DNA from: Symbiodinium natans
Taxonomy: Eukaryota; Sar; Dinophyceae; Suessiales; Symbiodiniaceae
Reading direction: 5' to 3'
DNA: 64,000 nt
Assembly: GCA_905221605.1 (NCBI GenBank)
Contig: CAJNDS010002345.1
Span: 364,694 to 428,693 of the forward strand
Positions 12,349 to 21,955 of the stretch are shown here, one piece after another. The notes under the pieces were generated by a model, which was not told the origin of the DNA, did not search any database, and saw only the letters and a program-made list of their open reading frames with translations. Position numbers and translations under genes: made by a program. Each line of letters opens with the position of its first letter. Position 1 is the first letter of the stretch.

Positions 12349-13755
12349 CCGGACGCACAACACATCAACTGAGGAGCAAGCACGATTGACTGCACGACTC
12401 TCTCCGACTATGCCAGCATCGAGAAACAAGTTCGACTGTGAGCACTAAACGAAGCTCTAAAACCCTTAGCACGAAAATGGCGAAAATCCAAACTCCAAAC
12501 CCTGAGACCCTACAACCCTATTTTTACATCCCCTACAACCCTAAAACCCTAAACCTCACGTTGGCTTGCAAGGTCCTCCGGGGCAGAGGCGCCACGCTGG
12601 CATGGCCGCGTGCTTTTTTTGCAGCCATGACCGCCCTTGCCCCTCAAAATATCCGCCCAGGCTACCGAAACCGGTTCTCACGGGCTCCGCAGCCCCAAAC
12701 CCTAAACTCTATGAACTCTAGACTCCGTGATAAACCCTCAACTCCCTGAACTCTGACTCCATGAATAGAGCCTAGCAAAGTTGGAGCCATTGAGGCGGCC
12801 GAGGCACGGTCAAACACCTCCAGACTGGGCAGAGATATAGTCAAATTGACCTCAGAACAGCTTTTTGCAACATGTGGGGGTAGTGCGTAGGGGGAGGGAG
12901 GTAGGGGGCAGGGAGGTTCTTCGGCGCCGTTACTACGACTCGACTATATCTCCGCCATCTTTTCGCTATTCATGCATAGATCCGTGAGTAGATCGTAGAC
13001 ACTTCTACTCGTGAGTGACTGAGTGCACGAGGGAGGCACCTGCAGCAAGCAGAGCCGTGCCTAAGGCGCCATCCGCCCCGAGATATGGGACTTGTGGGAT
13101 TGGAGGCCATTTCCTGTGTTGCCAGGGCGGTCTGCCATCCACACTCCCAGGGTTGCGGATAAAACACTCAGGGAGTGTCTTGCACTTCCTATCTGCTGTT
13201 GTTGTTCTGTTCTCTGGTTCTTTGAATGTATTTCATTCAGCCACTCGAGCCGTTCATTCCCTCCTGTGCTTCACAGCATCGACCACCACTATGTCATCAA
13301 CATCGGTTTCATACAATGATGAAGATGACCATCGCTACTGCTACTATAAGAATCGCCTTTGCTTCTGTGCTTCTTGCTCTCGATTAGTTGTGTGCTACCA
13401 TTCGTCATGATGAACGCTTAACGTTACTTGTTAGTTGCAGCTTGATTTCTCTTTTTTGAGGTCGGGCTGCTCCAGGGCACTCGCTCTCGAAGTATTCATG
13501 GATCTGCTCCAGAGTCCAGCCGGTCAACCTCACTGGAGCAGTCTAAGGTTCTCCACATTCCAACTCACCGCCCCAACCGGGCGAAACCTTGGTCACTCCG
13601 AGATTCACGAGCCCCCAACATTAAAAAGTTCCCCAACCAGTCCCTTGGACACCCAAGCATCTGTCAAAAAGCTCTCGTGGAGGCTTGCTCAGCGACAAGG
13701 CACAAGAAGAGAAGCCCGAAAAAAGACCCGGGAGGCACCGACTCAGCCCTAAATA

Positions 13756-13760
13756 CCTTC
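13756..13760 (+). repeat. Target-site duplication CCTTC (left)
   Basis: CCTTC lies directly outside the left LTR and the same five bases lie directly outside the right LTR (21433-21437). A 5-bp duplication is the usual product of copia integrases, and it fixes both ends of the element. Confidence 0.9.
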
Positions 13761-13966
13761 GATCAAGAGATCAAGGTAGATCTCACTGCTCAAAGCACAC
13801 GAAGTCAATGAACACTACAAAGGCGAAAGCCTTTTCACTCTCCTTAGATCCGTGCCGTATAAAGCTCACATGCCCACCCTGTTGAGTGGCAAACGGCCGC
13901 AGATAATGCGGCTGATGGAAACTTCTGGGCAGCTGCAGGGTTCAAGTGACTGGCAGTCTCTTTACA
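13761..13966 (-). repeat. 3' LTR of the copia element
   Basis: 206 bp, nearly identical to 21228-21432. In sense it begins TGTAAAGAGACT and ends CTTGATC, so the terminus is not the canonical CA. A TTTATA box-like motif on the sense strand (around 13857-13863) could position transcription. Confidence 0.95.
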
Positions 13967-14247
13967 TGGGGGGAAGGAAAAATTGAAAGAAGTCGTCCCC
14001 ATGATCGGAAGGCGAGGCTCTTTCAAAGAGCTCACTGCTGCCACTCTCTGCACTGCCGGCAAAATTTGGCAGGCTCCGAGCTTCAGTCCATTCTGCGAAC
14101 ACAGTCTACGTGCTCAAATCCCTTGTGCGCCGCAGCAGCCGAGACCTGCGCAGCAAGTTCCTGTAGCTCCGGATGCCGTGTGGATGACAGCAGCCGGGAG
14201 CAGTGTTCATCTGAGTGCCGCCTGTGAGCATGTTCGGGGCCGGAATC

Positions 14248-17200
14248 CTAAAAGGATCCCAGCGTGCAGAGACTCTCAAGCTGTCGCTCCAAGCCTGTGC
14301 ACTCATTGCGAACTTGCACGTTCCATTCTCGCATGCGCTCAATCTCGCCGTCGCACTCACGAAGACGCATAGCTTGGTACTGCATCGTGCGATCCTGCTT
14401 CGTTGGATCGGTCTGCATGCCCACCGTTCTCGTAGTCATCGTTGTAGTCTGAGCATGATTGTCCTTCACCTTGACGTTCGTGACCGGGACCGTGAGCTTC
14501 ATGCAGAGGATCTTGTAGCCGAGGAAGAGGGCGCCAACGGTGATGAGGAAGGTCAGCAAGAACACGCCCTCAACCCGGTAATCTGTGAAGCGAAAGCCAT
14601 GGAAGTCCTCGTACTTGTAGCCGTTCACGTGGTCGGCGCACTCCAGGGCGAGGACATAGGAGAGGTGTCGGGCGATCCTTGACCCATAGTGTTGGGATCG
14701 GCCAGTTGCGCCTCCACTTGCTTTCTGCTGGGCCTGCTCACGGTCAACTGCAGTCTTCTTCTTGGCAGCCTTGAAGTTTTCGTCGTAGGTGATGCTCATC
14801 TTTCCACTGCGCAGCATCTCAGCAAAGGACTGACGGGTGGCCAACTTCGTCAAACCATCGGCGAACATCCTCTCGGAACTCACCCACCTCAGGATAACAC
14901 CCATTCGGCGGATCTCCTCCTGGACGCACAACACTTCCACCGCCGTTCGTTTGTCTTGACTGGAGGTGAAGCCGGGCTTGCGCAGCGCATCGTAGAGGGC
15001 CTTGGCGTCCACGACTAAGACCACGGAGCCAGGCCACTTCGCTGTAGCTTCTGCTGCTGGATCCTGTCGGGGGTCCAGGAGCAAAGAGAGCTGTGTCCGC
15101 AGCAGGTAGGCCTCGTCCAGGGCTGTGGCAGCAGCTTGCGACTCCGCGGAAAGGCTGCTTCGGCATACACGTTGGAGTTTGAACGATCTCCAGCTCAGCA
15201 AAGAATATGGCACTGTCTCCCCTTCGAGGATCTTAGGCGAAGTCATCACCACGAAGTAGCCGCCCTGCGAGGAATGGTCAGACCTCACCGCAAAGGAGGC
15301 GTCGGAAAAGACAACCATGCACATGTCCTCGAGGTTGTCACAGACTTTGCCGTAGGTGAGCTTGGCCTGGTTTGTTTTGGCAAAGCGAAGGGTCTTGTTG
15401 ATCTCCAAGTTGCCGGTCGCCTTCGGAACATCTGCTGCTAGCAAGCTCATAGAGGCACTCAAGGTGGGAACTCCTTGGCCAGCTGGCCACTGCAAGGCCC
15501 CGATTAAGCCTCGGAGCTTCGTCACTTCCCACTTGTTCAGCGCTTCCTTAGGGTCGCGGTTCTTCTGCAGCGTCAAAGGGGCGACCTTGCGAAGGTAGTC
15601 GCCGTAGTCAAGGACCACGCCGTCCTTGGTGAGCTCAAGCTTGCCGCCGCAGTACACGACCGGCTTGCCTAGTGTAAGCTGATGCCACTTGCCGAAATCG
15701 AAGTTCTTTCTGAGGTTTTGCAAGGCCTCTTGAAACTCAAGGTGCTGGGAGAGGCCGGTCACCAACATGTCGTCGACGTGAAGCACTACGCACCCCAGGA
15801 GAGTGCCATTTTTGGAGTAGTACATGTAGAAGCACTTATCCAAGAAATGGCGCTTCCAAAGGCATGCGTGTAGTCGTTTGTCGGCTTCTTTGTACCAAAG
15901 TAACGGAGCATCGGCCAGTCCATACGCGGACTTGAGCATGACCATGTGCACGGGCTCACGTCCAAAGCCTAGCAATGGCCCACAGTCGTTGGGAAGGCGA
16001 ACAATGACTCGTCTGTCAAAGGCCGCCCCGCTCAAAAAAGCTGTACGAACATCGCCCACGTAGAGATCCCAGCCCGCGTTGCCAGCAAGGGCTAGCAAGA
16101 CTAGCTTTGACTGTCTGCCTGCTGTTGGTGCCGCCTTCTCGATGTTGAGCAGATCCGGATCTTCAAATCCGCGAAGAACTAGCCGAGCTTTCGCTCGAGG
16201 ATTGCTTCCATCCTCCGCCTTGCGCCATGTCAGCACCCATCGCGCTGACACCGTCCTGCTCGTGTCCTCCTCGTCCTCTTTGCAAAAGCGCCAAACAAAG
16301 TTCGAAAAGTAAGAGGTGAGCTCTGCCTTCTTGGCCTCGATCATTTGCGCCCTTTGTTCCACTGTCATCGTCTTTTCGCTGGCTTCCTTTTGCGCAAGCC
16401 AAACTTCGTCCAAGGTAAGCTCGCCATCAATGACAAGCCACCCTTCAGGAAGGCCGTCACCAGCAGGAGCCACCATGTGCACGTCCACGTAAAGGTCGTC
16501 GTCGTCATCGGGCACAGGAATACTTTCTGGCACAGCACTGCTGGCACTGCTGGCAGCAGGAACTCCAGGGGGAAAAGAGGAAGCCGAAGACAAAGAAGCA
16601 CCAGGACCGGAGTGCAAGCGAGGACGTTTGTCGACAGGCTCGCCGGTCTCAGAATGAGCCGGCTCGGGCTCGGCGGCGGAAACCTGGCGGCGAGGGCTGC
16701 GCTCACGCTCGGCACGGCGAAGCTGCTGGTAGGCCAGGTCCACGGCGCCAGGTAGGACAGGCAAGTCTTCGGGCTCACGCTCAGAGTCTGCATCAGAGGC
16801 GGGCGGGTCGGGGCACTCAGACGGGGCATAGTCGAAGTCGCCATCGTCGGAGGGCTCAAGGTCGTTCTCGACGTCCGGGGCCACAGCCATGTCCTTGTAC
16901 TGCGTGGTGCCACGGGCGCGAAGCGCCCGCAGGTCCTCCATGGCAGCTTCCAAGTTGGCTGCCAACCGAACGTTAGCATCTTCCACAAGACACCGTACTT
17001 GGTGAGGAGCACAGCGAATGAGGGAGGTGCCATGCGCCAGCCAAAAGACAAGCTCTTTGCCCTGGTCGTCACGCTCGACAGCTACTACACGTGCCGGGCC
17101 ACGCCACTTGTTTTTCTGCAAAATGCCGGTGCCCTGCAATCTCCAGAAAAAGACGCGTTGTCCAACTTGAGGAAGGATGCCCGTTCCCTCCCTGTAGTTC

Positions 17201-20200
17201 TTGTTCATGGCACGCCTGAGCTTGGCATCAGTGTCGGCGCGGACGAAGGCAACTTGAGCTCGCAAGCGCTTCTGCTGTGCCTCAGCGAACTGGCCCACGT
17301 CATCTATTGCTGGGGTAGAGGGGGCAAAGTACTCACCGGACAGGCTGCAGCTGGTCATGGGTGTTTTGCCCAAGACCCACTGTGCCGGGCTGAAGCCACG
17401 CACGTTTGAAAGCGTGTTGACCTGCCCTGGGACGTAGATACAAGCTTCTCCCAACCTTGCCTTGGTGAAGGAGCCGGCATCCTTCATGTAGAGCTCGAGG
17501 CTGCGTCGCACCACCTGGTGCCTGCGCTCCACGGCCCCAAGCCACGAGTGGGCTTCGCCAGGCGTGACCTCCAACACGATCCCGTGGTCGCTTGTCCACT
17601 CACGTAGCAACTTAGATGACCATCCAGCTGCTTCGTCGACTCGGAGGTGTTTGGGGACGCCGAAGTGCTTTACCCATGACCGCTCCAGGCCTTTGATAAA
17701 GTCCTTTGAGGATTCAGAGTTGACAATCCTCAAGGCCACATATCTTGTCATCTGGTCCATGATGCTCAAGACGCACACTCGGCCTTCGTCGGTGTCAACC
17801 CAGGCCGAATCGACCATTACTCGGTCGTTGAACTGGCGAGCTTCCAAGCCCGCAGCAGGAGGCACTCCACGGGGGCGTTGCCTCTCAAAGCAGTTGGGGC
17901 AGATGTACTTTGCTGCAGCCTTCATGACATCGCTTGTGGCCTGAATCTCGCCAAGCATCTTGCAAAGGACCTCACCAGAAGGATGGCCCAAGTTCTTGTG
18001 CAATCTGGCGACGTAGTTCAACGCCTGGCTTCCGACCTCCTTTCTCAGAGCTCGGTTTGCCTTGACGGGGTCTTTGTCGCTGTTGTCGTCCTTGGTGTCG
18101 GCGTTCTCCTTCTTGTCGGGCGCGTCGAAGAGCTCACTCAGGGAACCCTCCAGCGGCGCGTAGCCCGTGTCCTCGTCGTCGGCAGCGTGCACAAAGTCAG
18201 CCTCGTCGTCCTTAGCCATGAGCTCTGCCAACTTCTCCGCAAGGGCCACCGGGTAGTCCTCCGCGAACTTGCTTCGTTCTCCCACGTTGGCTGCTCGGCC
18301 TTCGGGATGAACATGCGGATGCTTGCCACGACATGTGCGTTGAAGGCCTGCGTGGAGTGAGGGCTTTGTGGTTCGGAAACACGTTGGCTTCTTTGCAAAA
18401 CCCATGTTGCCCAGCTCGTCTGGCACTTTAAGCCCGTACTGGCACTGGTCGACGTAGGTGTCCTGGCCAACGACCTTGAAGAAAGCCTTGGTACGCCACG
18501 CCCTTGATGTCCAAGGATGCTCCAGGTGAGCATGCCGTCCTTGCTTCCGCTGGATCTCATACACCACCGCGCAGAAGGTGAAGATCTCGTCGTGGTTGCG
18601 GCGTCGGTCTTCGCAAAGCTGGCGCTTCCTCCATGGATGCGCTGCCAAGCTGATCTCCTGAAGTGGGGACCACAACTTGCTCATAGGGCTCAGCAAAATC
18701 TCATCTGGCTGCTCGTCACAAACTCGCTGTATGAACTTCTTCCTATCCTTTGCACGCAGGAAATCCCAGCCCTCCTTTTGCGAAAACCTTTCTGTGCGCA
18801 CACCCTTCTTCTCAAGGCTTGAAGTTGTACGGCCCTTGCCAGCAAACACTTCCCACACTGTCCTCTGGCCCACACTGGGAACTGTCGCTGCTCGTCCCAA
18901 CATGCCCTTGATGTTCTTGGCGATCTTGGTGGCCTCATGGGAAAATGTGGTGAGCTTGCCCTTGGGGAGACTCCGCACAATATAGCCCACATCACTGGAA
19001 AGAACCGCAAAAACACTGTCGTCTGCTGTCGCTGTTGCTCGGTTGTTGTGGCTGTCGTGGTTTGCTGGGGTGTTGCGGCGGTTGTCGTGCTTTGCTGTGG
19101 TTGCTGTCAAGGTGTTGTGGCGGTTGTCGTGGTTTGCTGCGGTTGCTGTCAAGGTGTTGTGGCGGTTGTCGTGGTTTGCTGTGGTTGTGGCCTGCGTGTT
19201 GTCTTCGCCGCCACTGGCAACCTCCACCAAGTCACTAAAACGAACCGGCGGAGTGAAGGAGCTTGCTCCAATCCCCTTTCCGTGGCCTTGCTTGCTCGCA
19301 GCCTCCAAGCTGCTATTCCCCACATGGCCATCCAAGTCACCATCGGTGAGGTCATCCTTGCCCACGGCGTTGCAAAGGGCATTGTCGGCGACGTCCACGG
19401 CTGCAAACACGGGGTTGTCCTGCAAGAGCGTCTTGTAGCCCAAGTTCTTCTTGACATTCACGTGGGCCTCAAAGTCGGCAGGGAGAAGCACCTCGTCAAA
19501 GTCGGTGTCGGCCAGGAGCAAAGAGAAGTCCTCGACCAAGTTCAAAAGATGTTCTCCTCGACTGCCTGTTGGCATCTGCTGCCAGTCTTGGTCTGGCCAC
19601 TTCATGGTCTTGCTGGCGTAGTCCACGGCTAAACCAAGGCGCTCCAGAATAGGGCGCCCAAAGAGAAGGGGCGCGCTGCCACCTATGACGTAGGCCAAGA
19701 TCTTCATCTTGCGTCCGCCCAAAACCACTGGCAGCAACACGCTCAAATCGGTCACCTCTGTGGCCGAATTGCCATACTTGAAACCCTTGTTGCACTCGTA
19801 GACCTCCAACTCGTCTAGGTTGTAGCCATTCACCAGCAGGTACCTCAGGAAACGCTTCACGTGGAGGAGACTGCCAAGGACAGCTGAAGCACCACCATCC
19901 TGAACCGCTGTAGTGCAAAGCTGCGTGTCCTCATCGTTGTCGTCGTGGTCGAGGGCATAGACAAGGGCGTCGCTGCTTTCGGCGTCCGTCACCATCATGA
20001 CCTCGTCCTCCACGTCAGTCTTTCTCTTCTTGTCTCCTGCTGGGCAGTTGCGTGCCCAATGGCCTGCTTGACCACAGCGAAGACAAATCTGTCGGCCCAG
20101 TGCTGCTTTGCCCCGCGCCTTGGCTCCTTTCGAAGAGCCAGGTGACACAGGACCTTGCTTTCCACGGCCCTTGGGACTTGAACTTTTGCTCTTGCCGCGC

Positions 20201-21162
20201 TTGCCACCACTTTTGCCACGCGAGGACGACGAACGAGGCGCAGACGAGGAAGGAGGAGCATTGACCATAGCAACCACGGGATAGAAACCTCTGGCATTGC
20301 GCATCTGGTTCAATCGCAACTTTGCATCGGCATAGGCAGCGAATACGTCGTCGTACTCCTCAACGTCAAAGACCTCGCCAACGCTGCCCTCCTCATCCAG
20401 CTCGTCCTCGTAGTACACCTGGTCGGAGTCCACCCATGGAGCTTCCTCATCGTCCTGGTAGTAGGCGGCATCCTCGACATAGGCGTAGTCGTAGTCGTCG
20501 TAGTCGGCCTCCTGGTAGAAGACGGCGTCCTTCTTGAAGCCACGGCCTGCCTCAAGCTTTGAGTCCTGTCCCAGGATGAAGTTCATCGCTTTGGACACAG
20601 TCTCCAGATTCAGGTTGTCCACCCCCACGTTCGTGAGGATGAGCTGCCGCTGTTCCTTGGACACTCCGCTTCTTCTCAGGAAAAACCACGCACGAACTTT
20701 CTCTGGCAAGTCTACACTGTGTGTCCTGCGAAGTCTGCGCTCTGCCCTCAGGTACTCGGCGGTCCACTCCTGAAGCGTCTGGCCACCCTTCCGCTGGAGC
20801 TTGATGAAGTAAGCCTCAAAGTCGTCAGGCAACTCAGTCAAAGGATCAAACTTGAAGCCACGATCCAATCTTTCAAAGAGCAGCTTGAAACCATCTGGCT
20901 TCTCCATATCCTCCAGGGGAAGATCTTCGACCAAGTCCCAGGCCTTTCCAGTCATCAGCGTCACGAGGTTAAACACCACCTCTTTTCCACGGCCAGCCAT
21001 ATCCATCTTGGCTTTGTAAATGTCTGCCCGCTTGCGGTACTCCTTGTAGTCCCGCTGAAAATTGTTAAAGACTGGAACGTAGTTGTCCGCCTTTCCTGTG
21101 TAAGCAGTTGGGCCCTCGCTGCCCTGTGCTCCAGGGCTGGCCCCTGGACCGGTTCTCGACAT
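14248..21162 (-). CDS. Copia Gag-Pol polyprotein with a methyltransferase-like insert
   Basis: The 2304 residues make up the whole retrotransposition machinery. Gag covers 1-210, then an acidic Tyr/Asp-rich stretch and a basic Ser/Gly/Lys stretch. A CCHC knuckle (C360, C363, H368, C373) follows. Protease is centred on D422 in DGGAS, where DSG or DTG is usual. Residues 658-712 are near-repeats of about 14 residues. Residues 765-990 resemble a C5-methyltransferase fold (EVFAGKG; LLSPMSKLWSP; HAHLEHPW) with the catalytic PC replaced. Integrase has an HHCC finger (H1055, H1060, C1088, C1091) and a D1118, D1176, E1212 triad with 35 residues before E. Reverse transcriptase has D1704 and HVDD at 1796-1798. 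RNase H has D1954, E2007, D2052 and D2102. The C-terminal 100 residues add a membrane-type helix (2199-2222) and a coiled-coil-like tail. ATG at 21162 leaves a 65-base leader. No frameshift is needed, as in several copia elements. Confidence 0.95.
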   Translation of the reverse strand: MSRTGPGASPGAQGSEGPTAYTGKADNYVPVFNNFQRDYKEYRKRADIYKAKMDMAGRGKEVVFNLVTLMTGKAWDLVEDLPLEDMEKPDGFKLLFERLDRGFKFDPLTELPDDFEAYFIKLQRKGGQTLQEWTAEYLRAERRLRRTHSVDLPEKVRAWFFLRRSGVSKEQRQLILTNVGVDNLNLETVSKAMNFILGQDSKLEAGRGFKKDAVFYQEADYDDYDYAYVEDAAYYQDDEEAPWVDSDQVYYEDELDEEGSVGEVFDVEEYDDVFAAYADAKLRLNQMRNARGFYPVVAMVNAPPSSSAPRSSSSRGKSGGKRGKSKSSSPKGRGKQGPVSPGSSKGAKARGKAALGRQICLRCGQAGHWARNCPAGDKKRKTDVEDEVMMVTDAESSDALVYALDHDDNDEDTQLCTTAVQDGGASAVLGSLLHVKRFLRYLLVNGYNLDELEVYECNKGFKYGNSATEVTDLSVLLPVVLGGRKMKILAYVIGGSAPLLFGRPILERLGLAVDYASKTMKWPDQDWQQMPTGSRGEHLLNLVEDFSLLLADTDFDEVLLPADFEAHVNVKKNLGYKTLLQDNPVFAAVDVADNALCNAVGKDDLTDGDLDGHVGNSSLEAASKQGHGKGIGASSFTPPVRFSDLVEVASGGEDNTQATTTANHDNRHNTLTATAANHDNRHNTLTATTAKHDNRRNTPANHDSHNNRATATADDSVFAVLSSDVGYIVRSLPKGKLTTFSHEATKIAKNIKGMLGRAATVPSVGQRTVWEVFAGKGRTTSSLEKKGVRTERFSQKEGWDFLRAKDRKKFIQRVCDEQPDEILLSPMSKLWSPLQEISLAAHPWRKRQLCEDRRRNHDEIFTFCAVVYEIQRKQGRHAHLEHPWTSRAWRTKAFFKVVGQDTYVDQCQYGLKVPDELGNMGFAKKPTCFRTTKPSLHAGLQRTCRGKHPHVHPEGRAANVGERSKFAEDYPVALAEKLAELMAKDDEADFVHAADDEDTGYAPLEGSLSELFDAPDKKENADTKDDNSDKDPVKANRALRKEVGSQALNYVARLHKNLGHPSGEVLCKMLGEIQATSDVMKAAAKYICPNCFERQRPRGVPPAAGLEARQFNDRVMVDSAWVDTDEGRVCVLSIMDQMTRYVALRIVNSESSKDFIKGLERSWVKHFGVPKHLRVDEAAGWSSKLLREWTSDHGIVLEVTPGEAHSWLGAVERRHQVVRRSLELYMKDAGSFTKARLGEACIYVPGQVNTLSNVRGFSPAQWVLGKTPMTSCSLSGEYFAPSTPAIDDVGQFAEAQQKRLRAQVAFVRADTDAKLRRAMNKNYREGTGILPQVGQRVFFWRLQGTGILQKNKWRGPARVVAVERDDQGKELVFWLAHGTSLIRCAPHQVRCLVEDANVRLAANLEAAMEDLRALRARGTTQYKDMAVAPDVENDLEPSDDGDFDYAPSECPDPPASDADSEREPEDLPVLPGAVDLAYQQLRRAERERSPRRQVSAAEPEPAHSETGEPVDKRPRLHSGPGASLSSASSFPPGVPAASSASSAVPESIPVPDDDDDLYVDVHMVAPAGDGLPEGWLVIDGELTLDEVWLAQKEASEKTMTVEQRAQMIEAKKAELTSYFSNFVWRFCKEDEEDTSRTVSARWVLTWRKAEDGSNPRAKARLVLRGFEDPDLLNIEKAAPTAGRQSKLVLLALAGNAGWDLYVGDVRTAFLSGAAFDRRVIVRLPNDCGPLLGFGREPVHMVMLKSAYGLADAPLLWYKEADKRLHACLWKRHFLDKCFYMYYSKNGTLLGCVVLHVDDMLVTGLSQHLEFQEALQNLRKNFDFGKWHQLTLGKPVVYCGGKLELTKDGVVLDYGDYLRKVAPLTLQKNRDPKEALNKWEVTKLRGLIGALQWPAGQGVPTLSASMSLLAADVPKATGNLEINKTLRFAKTNQAKLTYGKVCDNLEDMCMVVFSDASFAVRSDHSSQGGYFVVMTSPKILEGETVPYSLLSWRSFKLQRVCRSSLSAESQAAATALDEAYLLRTQLSLLLDPRQDPAAEATAKWPGSVVLVVDAKALYDALRKPGFTSSQDKRTAVEVLCVQEEIRRMGVILRWVSSERMFADGLTKLATRQSFAEMLRSGKMSITYDENFKAAKKKTAVDREQAQQKASGGATGRSQHYGSRIARHLSYVLALECADHVNGYKYEDFHGFRFTDYRVEGVFLLTFLITVGALFLGYKILCMKLTVPVTNVKVKDNHAQTTTMTTRTVGMQTDPTKQDRTMQYQAMRLRECDGEIERMREWNVQVRNECTGLERQLESLCTLGSF
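18193..18870 (-). other. Methyltransferase-like domain inside copia Pol
   Basis: Residues 765-990 sit between protease and integrase, where copia elements normally have only a short linker. The order of motifs recalls a cytosine-C5 methyltransferase: a glycine-rich SAM-binding-like EVFAGKG at 771-777, then LLSPMSKLWSP where the catalytic PPC loop is expected, then EHPW in the place of the ENV motif. The catalytic cysteine is absent (PMS, not PPC), so enzyme activity is doubtful. Capture of cytosine methyltransferases by dinoflagellate retrotransposons has been described. The assignment here is by eye only. Confidence 0.5.
19027..19191 (-). repeat. In-frame ~42-bp minisatellite in the copia frame
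   Basis: Three to four imperfect tandem units encode variants of ANHDNRHNTLTAT (residues about 658-712). The frame is kept, so length changes would only alter a linker between protease and the methyltransferase-like domain. Confidence 0.85.
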
Positions 21163-21208
21163 TGCAGCTGCCGCGCGCTCGCCACCGGGCGCCCTTTTGG
21201 TATTGGAG

Positions 21209-21226
21209 TCTCAAGCCCCGCTACCA
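21209..21226 (-). promoter_or_regulatory. tRNA primer-binding site of the copia element
   Basis: One base inside the 5' LTR the sense strand reads TGGTAGCGGGGCTTGAGA. TGG is complementary to the universal tRNA 3' CCA. The following bases would pair with a tRNA acceptor ending GCCCCGCTACCA. An initiator-Met-like tRNA ends similarly in some eukaryotes, but I cannot name the tRNA from sequence alone. Confidence 0.75.
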
Positions 21227-21227
21227 G

Positions 21228-21432
21228 GATCAAGAGATCAAGGAGATCTCACTGCTCAAAGCACACGAAGTCAATGAACACTACAAAGGCGAAAGCCTTT
21301 TCACTCTCCTTAGATCCGTGCCGTATAAAGCTCACATGCCCACCCTGTTGAGTGGCAAACGGCCGCAGATAATGCGGCTGATGGAAACTTCTGGGCAGCT
21401 GCAGGGTTCAAGTGACTGTCAGTCTCTTTACA
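21228..21432 (-). repeat. 5' LTR of the copia element
   Basis: 205 bp. It matches 13761-13966 except for one missing T and one G/T difference. It supplies the promoter for the minus-strand transcript. Confidence 0.95.
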
Positions 21433-21437
21433 CCTTC
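21433..21437 (+). repeat. Target-site duplication CCTTC (right)
   Basis: Matches 13756-13760. Removing the element and one copy restores a continuous target reading AAATACCTTCAACTTC. Confidence 0.9.
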
Positions 21438-21466
21438 AACTTCATCAACCTAAGCGATAGAACGCT

Positions 21467-21955
21467 GGACACTTAAAGGCTATGCTGCACGTGCGTGCCC
21501 CGTAAACAAATACTTTACAAAGGAAACACCCGCAGAATAGACGCAATGCACCCTGTCAGCGCACTGTGTCCTGCATGGGCGGGGGCGAGGAGGGTGCGAA
21601 GGGCGCGGAGGGCGCGGAGCGCGCGGAGGGCGCGGAACGCGCGGAACGCGCGGAGGGTGCGGAGGGCGCGGAGGGTGCGGAGGGCGCGGAGGGCGCGGAG
21701 GGCGCGGAGCGCGCGGAGGGCGCGAGTGCGCGGAGGGCGCGGAGGGCGCGGAGGGCGCGGAGGGCGCGGAGGGCGCGGAGGGCGCGGAGGGCGCGGAGGG
21801 CGCGGAGCGCGCGGAGCGCGCGGAGCGCGCGGAGGGCGCGGAGGGCGCGGAAGGCGCGGAGAGGGCGGAGTGCGGAGGGCGCGGAGGGCGCGGAGGGTGC
21901 GGAGGGCGCGAAGCGTGCAGAGGGCGGAAGGGCGGAGGGCGTGGAGGGCGCGGGC
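21467..21955 (+). repeat. Fold-back element terminus plus GC-rich 9-bp minisatellite
   Basis: Starts GGACACTTAAAGGCTATG and is about 90% identical for 120 bp to the sequence from 22262. It then runs into about 40 tandem copies of a nine-base unit, GGAGGGCGC, with CGC and GTGC variants (about 21587-21955). The minisatellite keeps several frames open on both strands, so the long predicted proteins of Arg-Arg-Ala or Gly-Gly-Arg repeats here are artefacts. Confidence 0.85.

Larger units (their letters stand above)
5128..13755. other. Gene-poor DNA dominated by telomere-type repeat islands
   Basis: No convincing gene. The stretch holds many TTTAGGG/CCCTAAA islands in both orientations (main ones annotated separately), degenerate CCCTATAAACCC-type sequence at about 7390-7640, a TTTGGGG-rich tract at about 7745-7875, poly-G runs near 6908-6925 and 12093-12102, and microsatellites. 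Open frames here are short or are translations of these repeats. The frame at 9507-9797 (96 codons) resembles nothing I know. Confidence 0.6.
13761..21432 (-). mobile_element. Complete Ty1/copia LTR retrotransposon
   Basis: A 7.67-kb element on the minus strand. In sense order it has a 5' LTR (21432-21228), a one-base spacer, a primer-binding site beginning TGGTAGCGGGGC, one gag-pol frame of 2304 residues, and a 3' LTR (13966-13761). The domain order protease, integrase, reverse transcriptase, RNase H places it in Ty1/copia. The two LTRs differ by one substitution and one single-base indel over 206 bp, and the frame is unbroken, so insertion is recent and the element may still be active. One oddity is the missing purine tract before the 3' LTR. 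The sense strand is pyrimidine-rich there. Confidence 0.95.
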
